From: Deltaproteobacteria bacterium UBA6967
GTDB taxonomy: Bacteria > SAR324 > NAC60-12
Assembly: GCA_002450295.1 (NCBI GenBank)
Contig: DJYX01000089.1
Span: 1-5,898 of the forward strand
Length of the DNA: 5,898 nucleotides
Direction: 5' to 3'
Shown: one piece after another, positions 1 to 5,898 of the stretch
How the letters are laid out: each line of letters opens with the position of its first letter
Numbering within the stretch: the stretch's first letter is position 1
The notes under the pieces: generated by a model
What the model was told of the DNA's origin: nothing
What the model saw: the letters and a program-made list of their open reading frames with translations, nothing else
Database searches by the model: none
Made by a program: the position numbers and the translations under genes

Positions 1-186
1 CAGGAACAGTTCTGTTGCATTCCCAAAATTTTGGTTTAGAGCAAACCAACTTGGATCGGTGTGACCATGTGGACTAACGATGGGTAGATCACGAACTTCC
101 TCAAAAAGCCTTCGCGCAACATTGCGTTGGGATGGATCTGAACTGAACAGTCTATCTGGGTGATTAAATGGCGAAGAGGGTTTCAT
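1..186 (-). CDS. uxaC: Uronate isomerase (glucuronate/galacturonate isomerase), N-terminal 62 codons, cut by left window edge
   Basis: Uronate isomerase converts D-glucuronate to D-fructuronate (and D-galacturonate to D-tagaturonate), the first cytoplasmic step towards 2-keto-3-deoxygluconate. Only 62 codons are in the window, and they stay open to base 1; the family is usually about 470 residues. Residues 8-14 (NHPDRLF) and 34-47 (LPIVSPHGHTDPSW) match the start of Caulobacter-type UxaC as I recall it. H40 and H42 form the HxH metal-binding pair that opens this amidohydrolase-superfamily barrel. The ATG at 186-184 is supported by GGAG at 198-195, eight bases upstream. The gene follows the NagA-like gene after 44 bases and is probably in the same operon. 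It is the SPHGHTDP type rather than the enterobacterial type, which has a DYHCHL motif at this place. Family assignment is firm despite the short length; the preferred uronate cannot be told. Confidence 0.88.
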   Translation of the reverse strand, partial: MKPSSPFNHPDRLFSSDPSQRNVARRLFEEVRDLPIVSPHGHTDPSWFALNQNFGNATELFL

Positions 187-194
187 TAGTATCG

Positions 195-198
195 CTCC
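195..198 (-). promoter_or_regulatory. Ribosome binding site for the uronate isomerase gene
   Basis: GGAG read on the minus strand lies eight bases before the ATG at 186, which fixes that start. The site sits inside a four-codon reading frame (ATG at 200, MERY, stop TAA at 188-186) whose stop overlaps the isomerase start as TAATG. The ATG at 200 has no Shine-Dalgarno sequence of its own that I can see, so the four-codon frame is probably chance. Confidence 0.6.
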
Positions 199-230
199 AT
201 TTGAGTTTTTGTGTGCTTCCAGTTGTTTCT

Positions 231-1355
231 TCAATGAATTTTGATGATCTGCGTGCCAAGTTGAACAGATGCTGGGGTCCATCGATCATTGATGTATTCC
301 CACTCCAACAATTCAGCAAGATCTCCAACATTTTGTGTAGTTGGCCAGCCCAAAAGCTTTCTAGGTTGGATTGAGGTCCAGCGAATTCCTTGTTCCAGAG
401 AGGTGTTGTACCAACTCATGACATTTTGCAGACATTCCAGCAGAGTTGCCGCTGAACCAGCAAGATTCTGGGTTCCAAAGAGATGCACCACACCCTCAGG
501 TTTGGACTGAATCTTTGTAGCACCTAAGTAATAGGTTCCAGGAACTGTCCCTGAAGCTGCAGTTCCATCACTGACTAAGATGGTTCGGTCTGAACCCTTG
601 GCTTTGATGTAGACGCGCAGTACATGAGGTTTCTGATGAAAGCCATCCGCAATAAAACTGGCAGTAAGACCTTCCTCAGCAAGTTGGCTCAAGATCGGAT
701 TGTCAACCTTTGGTAATAACTGAGCAACACCATTGCCCAAGTGTGTTGACAACGATGCCCCAGCCCCCACAGCTTTTCGGATATCTTCGTGCGAAGCGTT
801 TGTATGACCGAGGGATACGCGGACCCCACTTTCAACGCATTTGGTAATCAATTCAAGAACACCGGGCATCTCTGGAGCCACAGTTAGAAGCTTTATTCGA
901 CCTCCTGCTGCAGCTTGCCAACTCACAAACTTTTCCCAAGATGGCTTTCTACCCATGAACTGGGATGGATGGCAACCTGCAAAACCTTGGGCTGGATTGA
1001 GAAAAGGTCCCTCCAGGTGATATCCTTTCACCATCATCTGGGCAATGGGAGAGAACGCCCGTGCCCTCTCCAATGCTTCAAAGTTTCGATACAGATCACC
1101 TTGGTTAGCAGTGATCAATGTCGGAAGTACGTTGGTCACTCCAGTTCTTAGGAGAGCCTGCATCGATCGATGAAAATCTTCGGGGTTTAAGTTTGGATTG
1201 TTAAAATCAATGCCAGCAAAGCCATTGAGCTGGATATCACACAACCCAAGGGTCCTCTTTCGTTCAGATTGAAATGTGCCATCAACCGTCTGAAGGGACT
1301 CTTTTAGAGCCCCTTGCTTGTCGACGTGAACTTTTTGGTCAGCTGAAAAGAGCAT
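231..1355 (-). CDS. nagA: NagA-like amidohydrolase, probable N-acetylhexosamine(-6-phosphate) deacetylase
   Basis: A cytoplasmic metal-dependent hydrolase of the NagA family, which removes acetyl from N-acetylglucosamine-6-phosphate. The 374 residues are close to the usual length (E. coli about 382), and an in-frame stop TAA lies two codons upstream of the ATG, so no earlier start exists. Visible motifs: DIQLNG at 40-45, the NagA form of the HxH site; HLEGP at 113-117 with metal ligand E115; GHTNA at 183-187 (H184); THLGNG at 204-209 (H205); ADGFH at 236-240 (H240); and VSDG at 261-264 with catalytic D263. All key residues of the mononuclear NagA site are therefore present. Two points differ from E. 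coli: HLYNAM reads HLGNGV, and phosphate-contacting Arg227 appears to align with K215. The protein therefore belongs to a divergent branch whose substrate may not be the classical one. It starts 12 bases after the OppF-type ATPase stop, with a weak ribosome binding site, which suggests coupled translation. Confidence 0.85.
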   Translation of the reverse strand: MLFSADQKVHVDKQGALKESLQTVDGTFQSERKRTLGLCDIQLNGFAGIDFNNPNLNPEDFHRSMQALLRTGVTNVLPTLITANQGDLYRNFEALERARAFSPIAQMMVKGYHLEGPFLNPAQGFAGCHPSQFMGRKPSWEKFVSWQAAAGGRIKLLTVAPEMPGVLELITKCVESGVRVSLGHTNASHEDIRKAVGAGASLSTHLGNGVAQLLPKVDNPILSQLAEEGLTASFIADGFHQKPHVLRVYIKAKGSDRTILVSDGTAASGTVPGTYYLGATKIQSKPEGVVHLFGTQNLAGSAATLLECLQNVMSWYNTSLEQGIRWTSIQPRKLLGWPTTQNVGDLAELLEWEYINDRWTPASVQLGTQIIKIH

Positions 1356-1367
1356 GTTTTACTAGGA

Positions 1368-2432
1368 TCAGGTTGGCTCAGAGACACCAGACAATTTTAA
1401 CTCAGCTTGCCGATGACAGGCCACGAAGTGATTAGGTTGGACTTCTTCCAAGTCTGGTGCTTGTTGCCGACACAACTCAGTGGCAAAGGGACATCTGGGA
1501 TGAAAATGACAGCCGTTAGGGGGATTGGAAGGACTGGGCACGTCACCTTCCAAGGGTTGCATCTTTGAGCGAATTCTAGGATCAGCAACCGGTACGGCTG
1601 ATAGCAAAGCTGCGGTGTAGGGGTGCTTTGGTGCCAGGAAAAGCTCATCCGTTGGAGACATTTCTACGATCCGGCCCACATACATTACGGCCACACGATC
1701 GCTAATGTGACGGACGACACTCAAGTCATGGGCAACAAACAGGTACGTCAGCTTCAACTGTTCCTGGAGATCCAGCAATAGATTGAGTACCTGGGCCTGT
1801 ACTGAAACATCCAAAGCAGAGACTGGTTCATCGGCTACAACCAGACGAGGATTGAGTGCCAGGGCGCGGGCAATCACGATTCTTTGTCGTTGACCTCCAC
1901 TAAACGCATGGGGAAACCGACGCATATATTCTGGTCTCAGGCCCACAAGACGAAGCAGATCAGCGACTCGATCGCTTCGTTCTTTGCGATTGGCGACACC
2001 GTTGACCAAAAGAGGTTCACCGACAAGATCCAGTAGGTTCATTCGAGGATTGAGAGAGGCAAATGGATCTTGAAAGATCATCTGCATTTCCCGACGTACA
2101 GGTCTCAGTTGGTCACTGGCTAGTTGTGTCACATCCACCAATTGTCCATCAGCTTGTCGATAACGAATTTCACCGGATGTTGGATTTATGGCACGCAGCA
2201 GACAGCGGGAGGTGGTTGTTTTTCCACAGCCACTTTCACCCACAAGTCCTAAGGTCTCTCCCTGGTTTAAATGAAATGTAACCCCATCAACAGATCGTAC
2301 TTGGCCGACTACACTTTTAAAAACCCCCTTTCGGATAGGAAAATATTTTTTCAACTCTTTAACATCTAGCAAACGCTCCGGAGATATGAGCGCATTATTG
2401 GTCAAAGTTGATTGGGTTGGTTCAGCTGACAT
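1368..2432 (-). CDS. OppF/DppF-type ABC transporter ATP-binding protein
   Basis: The second of two ATPases that power a peptide/nickel-type (Opp/Dpp) importer at the inner face of the cytoplasmic membrane. Counting from the ATG at 2432 (354 residues): Walker A GESGCGKT at 65-72, Q-loop FQDP at 120-123, signature FSGGQRQR at 177-184, Walker B LVVADEP at 197-203, and H-loop AHD at 234-236. After KHPYTAALL (269-277) comes the C-terminal oligopeptide/dipeptide domain, with cysteines C308, C314, C321 and C339. In DppD/DppF relatives these cysteines bind a 4Fe-4S cluster. An in-frame ATG at 2447 would add five residues (MERRS), but the strong purine tract GGAGAGGAGG at 2445-2436 lies just before the ATG at 2432 and supports the shorter form. 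The gene overlaps the end of the OppD-type ATPase by 11 bases, typical of coupled subunits. Family certain; substrate unknown, with an oligosaccharide favoured by context. Confidence 0.95.
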   Translation of the reverse strand: MSAEPTQSTLTNNALISPERLLDVKELKKYFPIRKGVFKSVVGQVRSVDGVTFHLNQGETLGLVGESGCGKTTTSRCLLRAINPTSGEIRYRQADGQLVDVTQLASDQLRPVRREMQMIFQDPFASLNPRMNLLDLVGEPLLVNGVANRKERSDRVADLLRLVGLRPEYMRRFPHAFSGGQRQRIVIARALALNPRLVVADEPVSALDVSVQAQVLNLLLDLQEQLKLTYLFVAHDLSVVRHISDRVAVMYVGRIVEMSPTDELFLAPKHPYTAALLSAVPVADPRIRSKMQPLEGDVPSPSNPPNGCHFHPRCPFATELCRQQAPDLEEVQPNHFVACHRQAELKLSGVSEPT

Positions 2433-3453
2433 TGACCTCCTCTCCATGAAGGAAGCAACTCACTGATTGGTGTTCATTGATTGCTTTGAGTGCTGGTGCT
2501 TGATTGGCACACCGCTGTTCTGGAAGAGCCTCTTGGCAGCGAGCCACGAAGGGACAGCCAGTGCGCTTTTGGAATGGGTGAGGAATTGATCCTGAGATCG
2601 TTGGTAGACGACTACGATTCTTTGTGTAGACGGTTGGGATAGACCTTAGTAGAGCCCGCGTGTAGGGATGTTGGGGATTATGAAAAATTTGATCAACTGG
2701 GCCGCTCTCCATCACCTTGCCTAGGTACATCACCACGACATCATCCGCGAGTTGGGCGATCACCCCAAGGTCATGGGTGATGAAGATGATTGATGTCTGA
2801 TGCTCCTGCTGAAGCTTACGCAGCAGGCTCAGCACCTGAGCCTGTGTGGTGACATCAATGGCTGTGGTGGGTTCATCAGCTATTAAAAGAAGTGGATCAC
2901 AGGTAAGAGCCATTCCGATCATTGCGCGTTGACGAAGCCCGCCACTCAGTTCCCAAGAATAGCGATCTATTGCGCTTTCTGGATTTGGAACTCCAACTTC
3001 TTTGAGACGATTTACCGCAATTTTTTTTGCTTCTCCGTCACTGACGGGTTGATGGAGTTGAATCACCTCCATCAATTGATTGCCAATGGTATGCACTGGA
3101 CTGAAGGCAGCCATGGGTTCTTGGGGAATCAGTGCGATCTCATTCCCTCGCAGGGCTCTCAATTGGGCACTCTTAGCAGGTAATTGAACGAGATCAACCA
3201 TCTCAGCAGAGGAATTACCCAGAATTTTTGACCGGAAGCGAATGGCACCGTTGGCAATTCTGCCGGGTTCTTCGATCAATCGTAGGACGGACTTGATGGT
3301 TACACTTTTGCCGCAGCCACTTTCACCAACAATCCCTAAAACTCTACCTGGATACACATTAAAGCTGACTCCATCAACCGCTCTGACGGTCCCCTCATCA
3401 AGTTCAAAAACAGTCTGCAGATCCCGGACTTCCAGCAAGGGCTGATTTGTCAT
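2422..3453 (-). CDS. OppD/DppD-type ABC transporter ATP-binding protein
   Basis: The first ATPase of the peptide/nickel-type importer, pairing with the OppF-type protein encoded next. From the ATG at 3453 it has 343 residues: Walker A GESGCGKS at 43-50, Q-loop IPQEP at 109-113, signature LSGGLRQR at 169-176, Walker B LLLIADEP at 188-195, D-loop region TTAID at 196-200, and H-loop THD at 226-228. QHPYTRALL (261-269) leads into the C-terminal oligopeptide/dipeptide domain with C300, C306, C315 and C333, spaced as in the 4Fe-4S-binding DppD group. A TTG at 3465 could start four residues earlier, overlapping the permease stop as TTGA. The ATG is preferred because it has a modest GAG element seven bases upstream while the TTG has none. 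With the ATG start the gap to the permease stop is eight bases. Codons 142-144 contain a run of eight A (3021-3028), but the frame stays open. Confidence 0.95.
   Translation of the reverse strand: MTNQPLLEVRDLQTVFELDEGTVRAVDGVSFNVYPGRVLGIVGESGCGKSVTIKSVLRLIEEPGRIANGAIRFRSKILGNSSAEMVDLVQLPAKSAQLRALRGNEIALIPQEPMAAFSPVHTIGNQLMEVIQLHQPVSDGEAKKIAVNRLKEVGVPNPESAIDRYSWELSGGLRQRAMIGMALTCDPLLLIADEPTTAIDVTTQAQVLSLLRKLQQEHQTSIIFITHDLGVIAQLADDVVVMYLGKVMESGPVDQIFHNPQHPYTRALLRSIPTVYTKNRSRLPTISGSIPHPFQKRTGCPFVARCQEALPEQRCANQAPALKAINEHQSVSCFLHGEEVNVS
2436..2445 (-). promoter_or_regulatory. Strong ribosome binding site for the OppF-type ATPase, inside the end of the upstream ATPase gene
   Basis: GGAGAGGAGG on the minus strand contains two overlapping Shine-Dalgarno cores. 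The first (GGAG) lies nine bases before the ATG at 2432 and the second (AGGAGG) three bases before it. It favours the ATG at 2432 over the ATG at 2447, which would itself overlap this site. It is the best ribosome binding site in the window. Confidence 0.75.
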
Positions 3454-3461
3454 TTTTGTTC

Positions 3462-4595
3462 TCAACTGTAAGGGTCGGCGGCATCACGCAAGCCATCCCC
3501 CAGGATGTTCAGCGCAAGAACGGTAAAGATGACAGCCAAGCCAGGAAGCAACAACCAAGGAGCCAGGGCAATCGACTGAAGATTCTGCGCTTCTTGTAAG
3601 AGTACACCCCAGCTGATTGCAGGCGGACGCAAACCGAGACCTAAGAAACTTAAAAATGTTTCGTTAATGATCATTACCGGAATCGCCAGAGTACTGGTAG
3701 CAATGATGTGACTTGTGAAGGTGGGTAGCATGTGTCGGAAGATGATACGACTTTGGCTGCAACCAGAGAGTTTTGCAGCCATGACGAAGTCTTCTTCTCT
3801 CAATGACAAAAATCTACCACGAACCTCTCGACCGAGTGTGGTCCAACCCAGTAGAGAAAGAATGAGAGTGATCGCAAAGTAAGTCTGCTCTACCGTCCAG
3901 TCTCTGGGCAAGGCAGCAGTCAAGGCCATCCAGATTGGAATAGGTGGCAGTGATTGAAGGATCTCGATCAATCTTTGAATGACCAAGTCAGGCCAGCCTC
4001 CGTAATATCCTGAGATTCCACCGAGCAGAATCCCAAGAAAAATACTGAGTCCAACCGCGACTAGCCCGATTGAAAGTGAAACTCTGGTTCCATGCATCAG
4101 TCGAGACCACTGATCACGGCCTAAACGATCGGTACCCAGTAGGTGGAACGAATTCCGAGCAGACGGTTTTTCAATACCAAAGAGGTGTAGATCTGTTTTG
4201 AAAAGCCCAAAAACCTCGTATTCATAACCACTTGTGAAGAAATGTAGTGGTAAAATTCTCTTCTCATCGACTCCCCACTCCATCTTAAGCGTTGTCTTAT
4301 TCCGTTTCCCTTTGAGTGGTTTGACATGGACCTGAAAACTTCCATCGTGGAAAAAGGATATCCCCTGAGGCGGCATGAAAGATTCACGAGCGCTTGATTT
4401 GTTGGGATCTTGGATACTGAAGAAATCAGGGAACAAGGCAATTAGAATGATCCCAAACAGTACGAATGCACTGACTAAAGCTAACCGATGCTTCTTGAAA
4501 CGCCACCAGACAAGCTTCCAATTAGGGGCTACGTCAAAGGCCTCATCCTTAATCTTTTCGCTGACTTCACTGCTCAAGGTAGTTTGAGAAGTCAT
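3462..4595 (-). CDS. DppC/OppC-type ABC transporter permease with a large extracytoplasmic insertion
   Basis: One of the two membrane subunits that form the channel of a peptide/nickel-type importer. Counting from the ATG at 4595 (377 residues): a cytoplasmic N-terminus, first helix at about 39-57, the conserved LLGTDRLGRD at 152-161, helices at about 172-195, 205-228, 237-254, 296-318 and 343-365, the ATPase-contacting EAA loop at about 267-291 (EEDFVMAAKLSGCSQSRI and onward), GLGLRPPAISWG at 319-330, and the family-typical end NILGDGLRDAADP. Between helix 1 and the GTDRLGRD motif lie about 90 residues (61-151), with FFHDGSF, FFTSGYEYEVFGLFKTD and HLFG elements, where classical DppC has only some 20-30. 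The frame is open to an ATG at 4721, but that extension lies inside the sulfatase gene, so the start 22 bases after the sulfatase stop is chosen; its ribosome binding site is weak (GAG at 4605-4603). The partner DppB/OppB is not in the window. Confidence 0.93.
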   Translation of the reverse strand: MTSQTTLSSEVSEKIKDEAFDVAPNWKLVWWRFKKHRLALVSAFVLFGIILIALFPDFFSIQDPNKSSARESFMPPQGISFFHDGSFQVHVKPLKGKRNKTTLKMEWGVDEKRILPLHFFTSGYEYEVFGLFKTDLHLFGIEKPSARNSFHLLGTDRLGRDQWSRLMHGTRVSLSIGLVAVGLSIFLGILLGGISGYYGGWPDLVIQRLIEILQSLPPIPIWMALTAALPRDWTVEQTYFAITLILSLLGWTTLGREVRGRFLSLREEDFVMAAKLSGCSQSRIIFRHMLPTFTSHIIATSTLAIPVMIINETFLSFLGLGLRPPAISWGVLLQEAQNLQSIALAPWLLLPGLAVIFTVLALNILGDGLRDAADPYS

Positions 4596-4617
4596 CTGTA
4601 GGCTCGCGCAAAATGAT

Positions 4618-5898
4618 TCATACGGGCATTCCTGCTTTTCCCCAATTGGCTTTGATTTCCTCAAATTTGTCCCATGTATTGGCTGGATAGGGGCGCTGCC
4701 AATTTCGATGATGCCCATCATGATCTGGCGTAAGTGTCATGTAGGGATATGATTTTTCTTGATGACCCTGAACCAGACCTTCCATCAAAGATTTGGTTAA
4801 CTCTGCTTCCACCTGGTTCCGAATATCAGCAAAATCAGGATCAAGAAGTAGGTTGTTTTGTTCGAGGGGGTCCGCTTCCAAATCAAACAAAGTACTAAGT
4901 CCATTCTTGTAGCGTGATAATTTCCAGCGCTCGTCGCACCACATCAGCCCAGCACCTGTGGCTCCTATGATGTGTTTACGAGTCTGCTGATCAGGCTTTG
5001 TGGGGATTGCTTGGGAGTCCTGAGCTATCATCTTTATTCCCGCGTGATTGAGGATTGTTGCATAAAGATCAGTCAACGAAACCAAGCTCTTGGATTGTCC
5101 AACCCGATATGGCGTTCCTCTCGCGATCAGGGGTACACGAGAAGAAGATTCGTAGAATAAAGCTTTGCCAACCATGTCAAAATCACCCAGAAAATCACCG
5201 TGATCTGATGTGAAGATGATCAGTGTCTCACGCTCAGAATCTTGCTCTTCGATAGCACTTAAAATTTTTCCGACTTGGTGATCAATGATCTGAACCAAAC
5301 CTGCATAGTGTCGTCGAATGATCTGTTTGGCTAGTTCCGGAAACTCTCGAAAATCTGCTTGGGCTGATCCACTGAGGTGGGCGTGGATAAACCCTCTTTG
5401 GAAGGTCTGACTGTCAAATGTTCCAGGAATTGAGAAGGGAAACTCTTCTGCCGGGCGCATGGAATTAAGAATTTCTGCAGGTGGATTATAAGGATCGTGG
5501 GGTCCTGGAAAAGCCACCCACAGAAAGTATGGTCTATCCTGAGGACAATCCTTGATGAACTCCACACTCCGATCTCCAACCCAAACATCTACTTGATGTT
5601 CCAACGGGATTGGGCTGACCGAAGCCATTCGGCCCTCGCGGTAGTTAGGTTCTTCTGTTCCAGCAAGCTTCCGAAGACCTTGTGCTGCTAAATAATCAGC
5701 GTAGTCATCCTGAATATGGATGTGGCGCTTGTCTTCAGCAATCCATCGATGACTGAACCCCGCCTCTTGGTCCCAGGGGATGAAGTGCATCTTGCCGATC
5801 CCCTCAGTGTGATAGCCGTTTTCTAATAAGATGCTGGTAATACTGAGAAGACCACAATCCTCATGATCTGGGCGCAGCCAGTAATTGTTCGTTAACAC
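4618..5898 (-). CDS. Formylglycine-type (arylsulfatase family) sulfatase, N-terminus cut by right window edge
   Basis: Hydrolyses a sulfate ester, or possibly an N-sulfate, using a formylglycine made from Cys or Ser. The 426 codons present carry the middle and end of the alkaline-phosphatase-like fold: GKMH at 35-38 (usual GKWH, active-site Lys and His), PGPHDPYNPP at 131-140 with its conserved His, FTSDHGDFLGD at 229-239 with metal ligands D232 and H233, K245 in MVGKALFYE, and RVPLI at 254-258. The C-terminal subdomain has the usual LFDLEADPLEQNNL (337-350). The GTG at the right edge is probably an internal Val: the metal-binding Asp pair and the CxPSR-type formylglycine motif normally lie upstream of this point and are missing here. 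For the same reason the type of nucleophile and any signal peptide cannot be seen, so periplasmic or cytoplasmic location is open. It lies 22 bases before the permease gene. Substrate unknown; a saccharide sulfate is inferred from neighbours, and a choline-sulfatase-like or phosphonate monoesterase-like role is an alternative. Confidence 0.92.
   Translation of the reverse strand: MLTNNYWLRPDHEDCGLLSITSILLENGYHTEGIGKMHFIPWDQEAGFSHRWIAEDKRHIHIQDDYADYLAAQGLRKLAGTEEPNYREGRMASVSPIPLEHQVDVWVGDRSVEFIKDCPQDRPYFLWVAFPGPHDPYNPPAEILNSMRPAEEFPFSIPGTFDSQTFQRGFIHAHLSGSAQADFREFPELAKQIIRRHYAGLVQIIDHQVGKILSAIEEQDSERETLIIFTSDHGDFLGDFDMVGKALFYESSSRVPLIARGTPYRVGQSKSLVSLTDLYATILNHAGIKMIAQDSQAIPTKPDQQTRKHIIGATGAGLMWCDERWKLSRYKNGLSTLFDLEADPLEQNNLLLDPDFADIRNQVEAELTKSLMEGLVQGHQEKSYPYMTLTPDHDGHHRNWQRPYPANTWDKFEEIKANWGKAGMPV

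Noticed and set aside
186..200. Four-codon frame (MERY, stop) whose TAA overlaps the uronate isomerase ATG, resembling a leader peptide for coupled translation.
   Set aside because: It has no ribosome binding site of its own that I can see, and the GGAG inside it serves the isomerase start. Too short to call as a gene.
187..230. Possible terminator or promoter in the 44-base gap between the NagA-like gene and the uronate isomerase gene.
   Set aside because: No stable inverted repeat followed by a T run and no convincing -35/-10 pair was seen; the gap looks like an ordinary intra-operon spacer.
168..1151. Plus-strand reading frames of 60-80 codons over the NagA-like gene, such as 168-374, 289-510 and 915-1151.
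   Set aside because: They lie antisense to a well-supported gene, show no recognisable domain, and fit chance open frames opposite coding sequence.
3021..3028. Run of eight A on the coding strand in the OppD-type ATPase (GCA AAA AAA ATT), which fits a slippery heptamer A AAA AAA.
   Set aside because: The gene is intact in the zero frame, I saw no obvious downstream pseudoknot or hairpin, and AAA AAA simply encodes a Lys-Lys pair. A programmed frameshift or phase variation is not supported.
4596..4721. Longer permease start at the ATG at 4721, adding 42 residues.
   Set aside because: The extension overlaps the sulfatase gene, reads as an unstructured tail, and the ATG at 4595 just after the sulfatase stop gives a normal DppC N-terminus.
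5896..5898. GTG at the right window edge as the true start of the sulfatase.
   Set aside because: A start here would leave the protein without the formylglycine CxPSR-type motif and the N-terminal metal-binding aspartates, which every active family member needs. The frame is open to the edge, so truncation by the window is the simpler reading.

Overview
The window is a tightly packed run of six genes, all on the minus strand and so transcribed from right to left. The two end genes run off the window edges. Base composition is roughly balanced, the standard genetic code fits, and the proteins look like those of a Gram-negative heterotroph. The best match I can recall is alphaproteobacterial for the uronate isomerase. 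A marine or otherwise polysaccharide-rich habitat would suit the gene content, but lineage and habitat are inference; no taxonomic marker is present.

In transcription order the layout is: a formylglycine-type sulfatase lacking its N-terminus (5898-4618); a DppC/OppC-type ABC permease with a large insertion after its first membrane helix (4595-3462); an OppD/DppD-type ATPase (3453-2422); an OppF/DppF-type ATPase (2432-1368); a NagA-like amidohydrolase annotated as N-acetylglucosamine-6-phosphate deacetylase (1355-231); and the first 62 codons of a UxaC-type uronate isomerase (186-1). The gaps are 22, 8, -11 (overlap), 12 and 44 bases. No internal promoter or terminator is visible, so this is very likely one operon.

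Together the genes suggest import and breakdown of a sulfated saccharide that contains both an N-acetylated amino sugar and a uronic acid, for example a glycosaminoglycan-like fragment. The sulfatase would remove sulfate, the peptide-type ABC importer would carry the oligosaccharide, the amidohydrolase would remove acetyl from the hexosamine, and the isomerase would send the uronate towards 2-keto-3-deoxygluconate. This is inference from gene context. The second permease (DppB/OppB), the substrate-binding protein, and any lyase or glycoside hydrolase are not in the window. No tRNA, rRNA, CRISPR array, insertion sequence or long repeat was seen, and no stretch over 50 bases lacks a gene.
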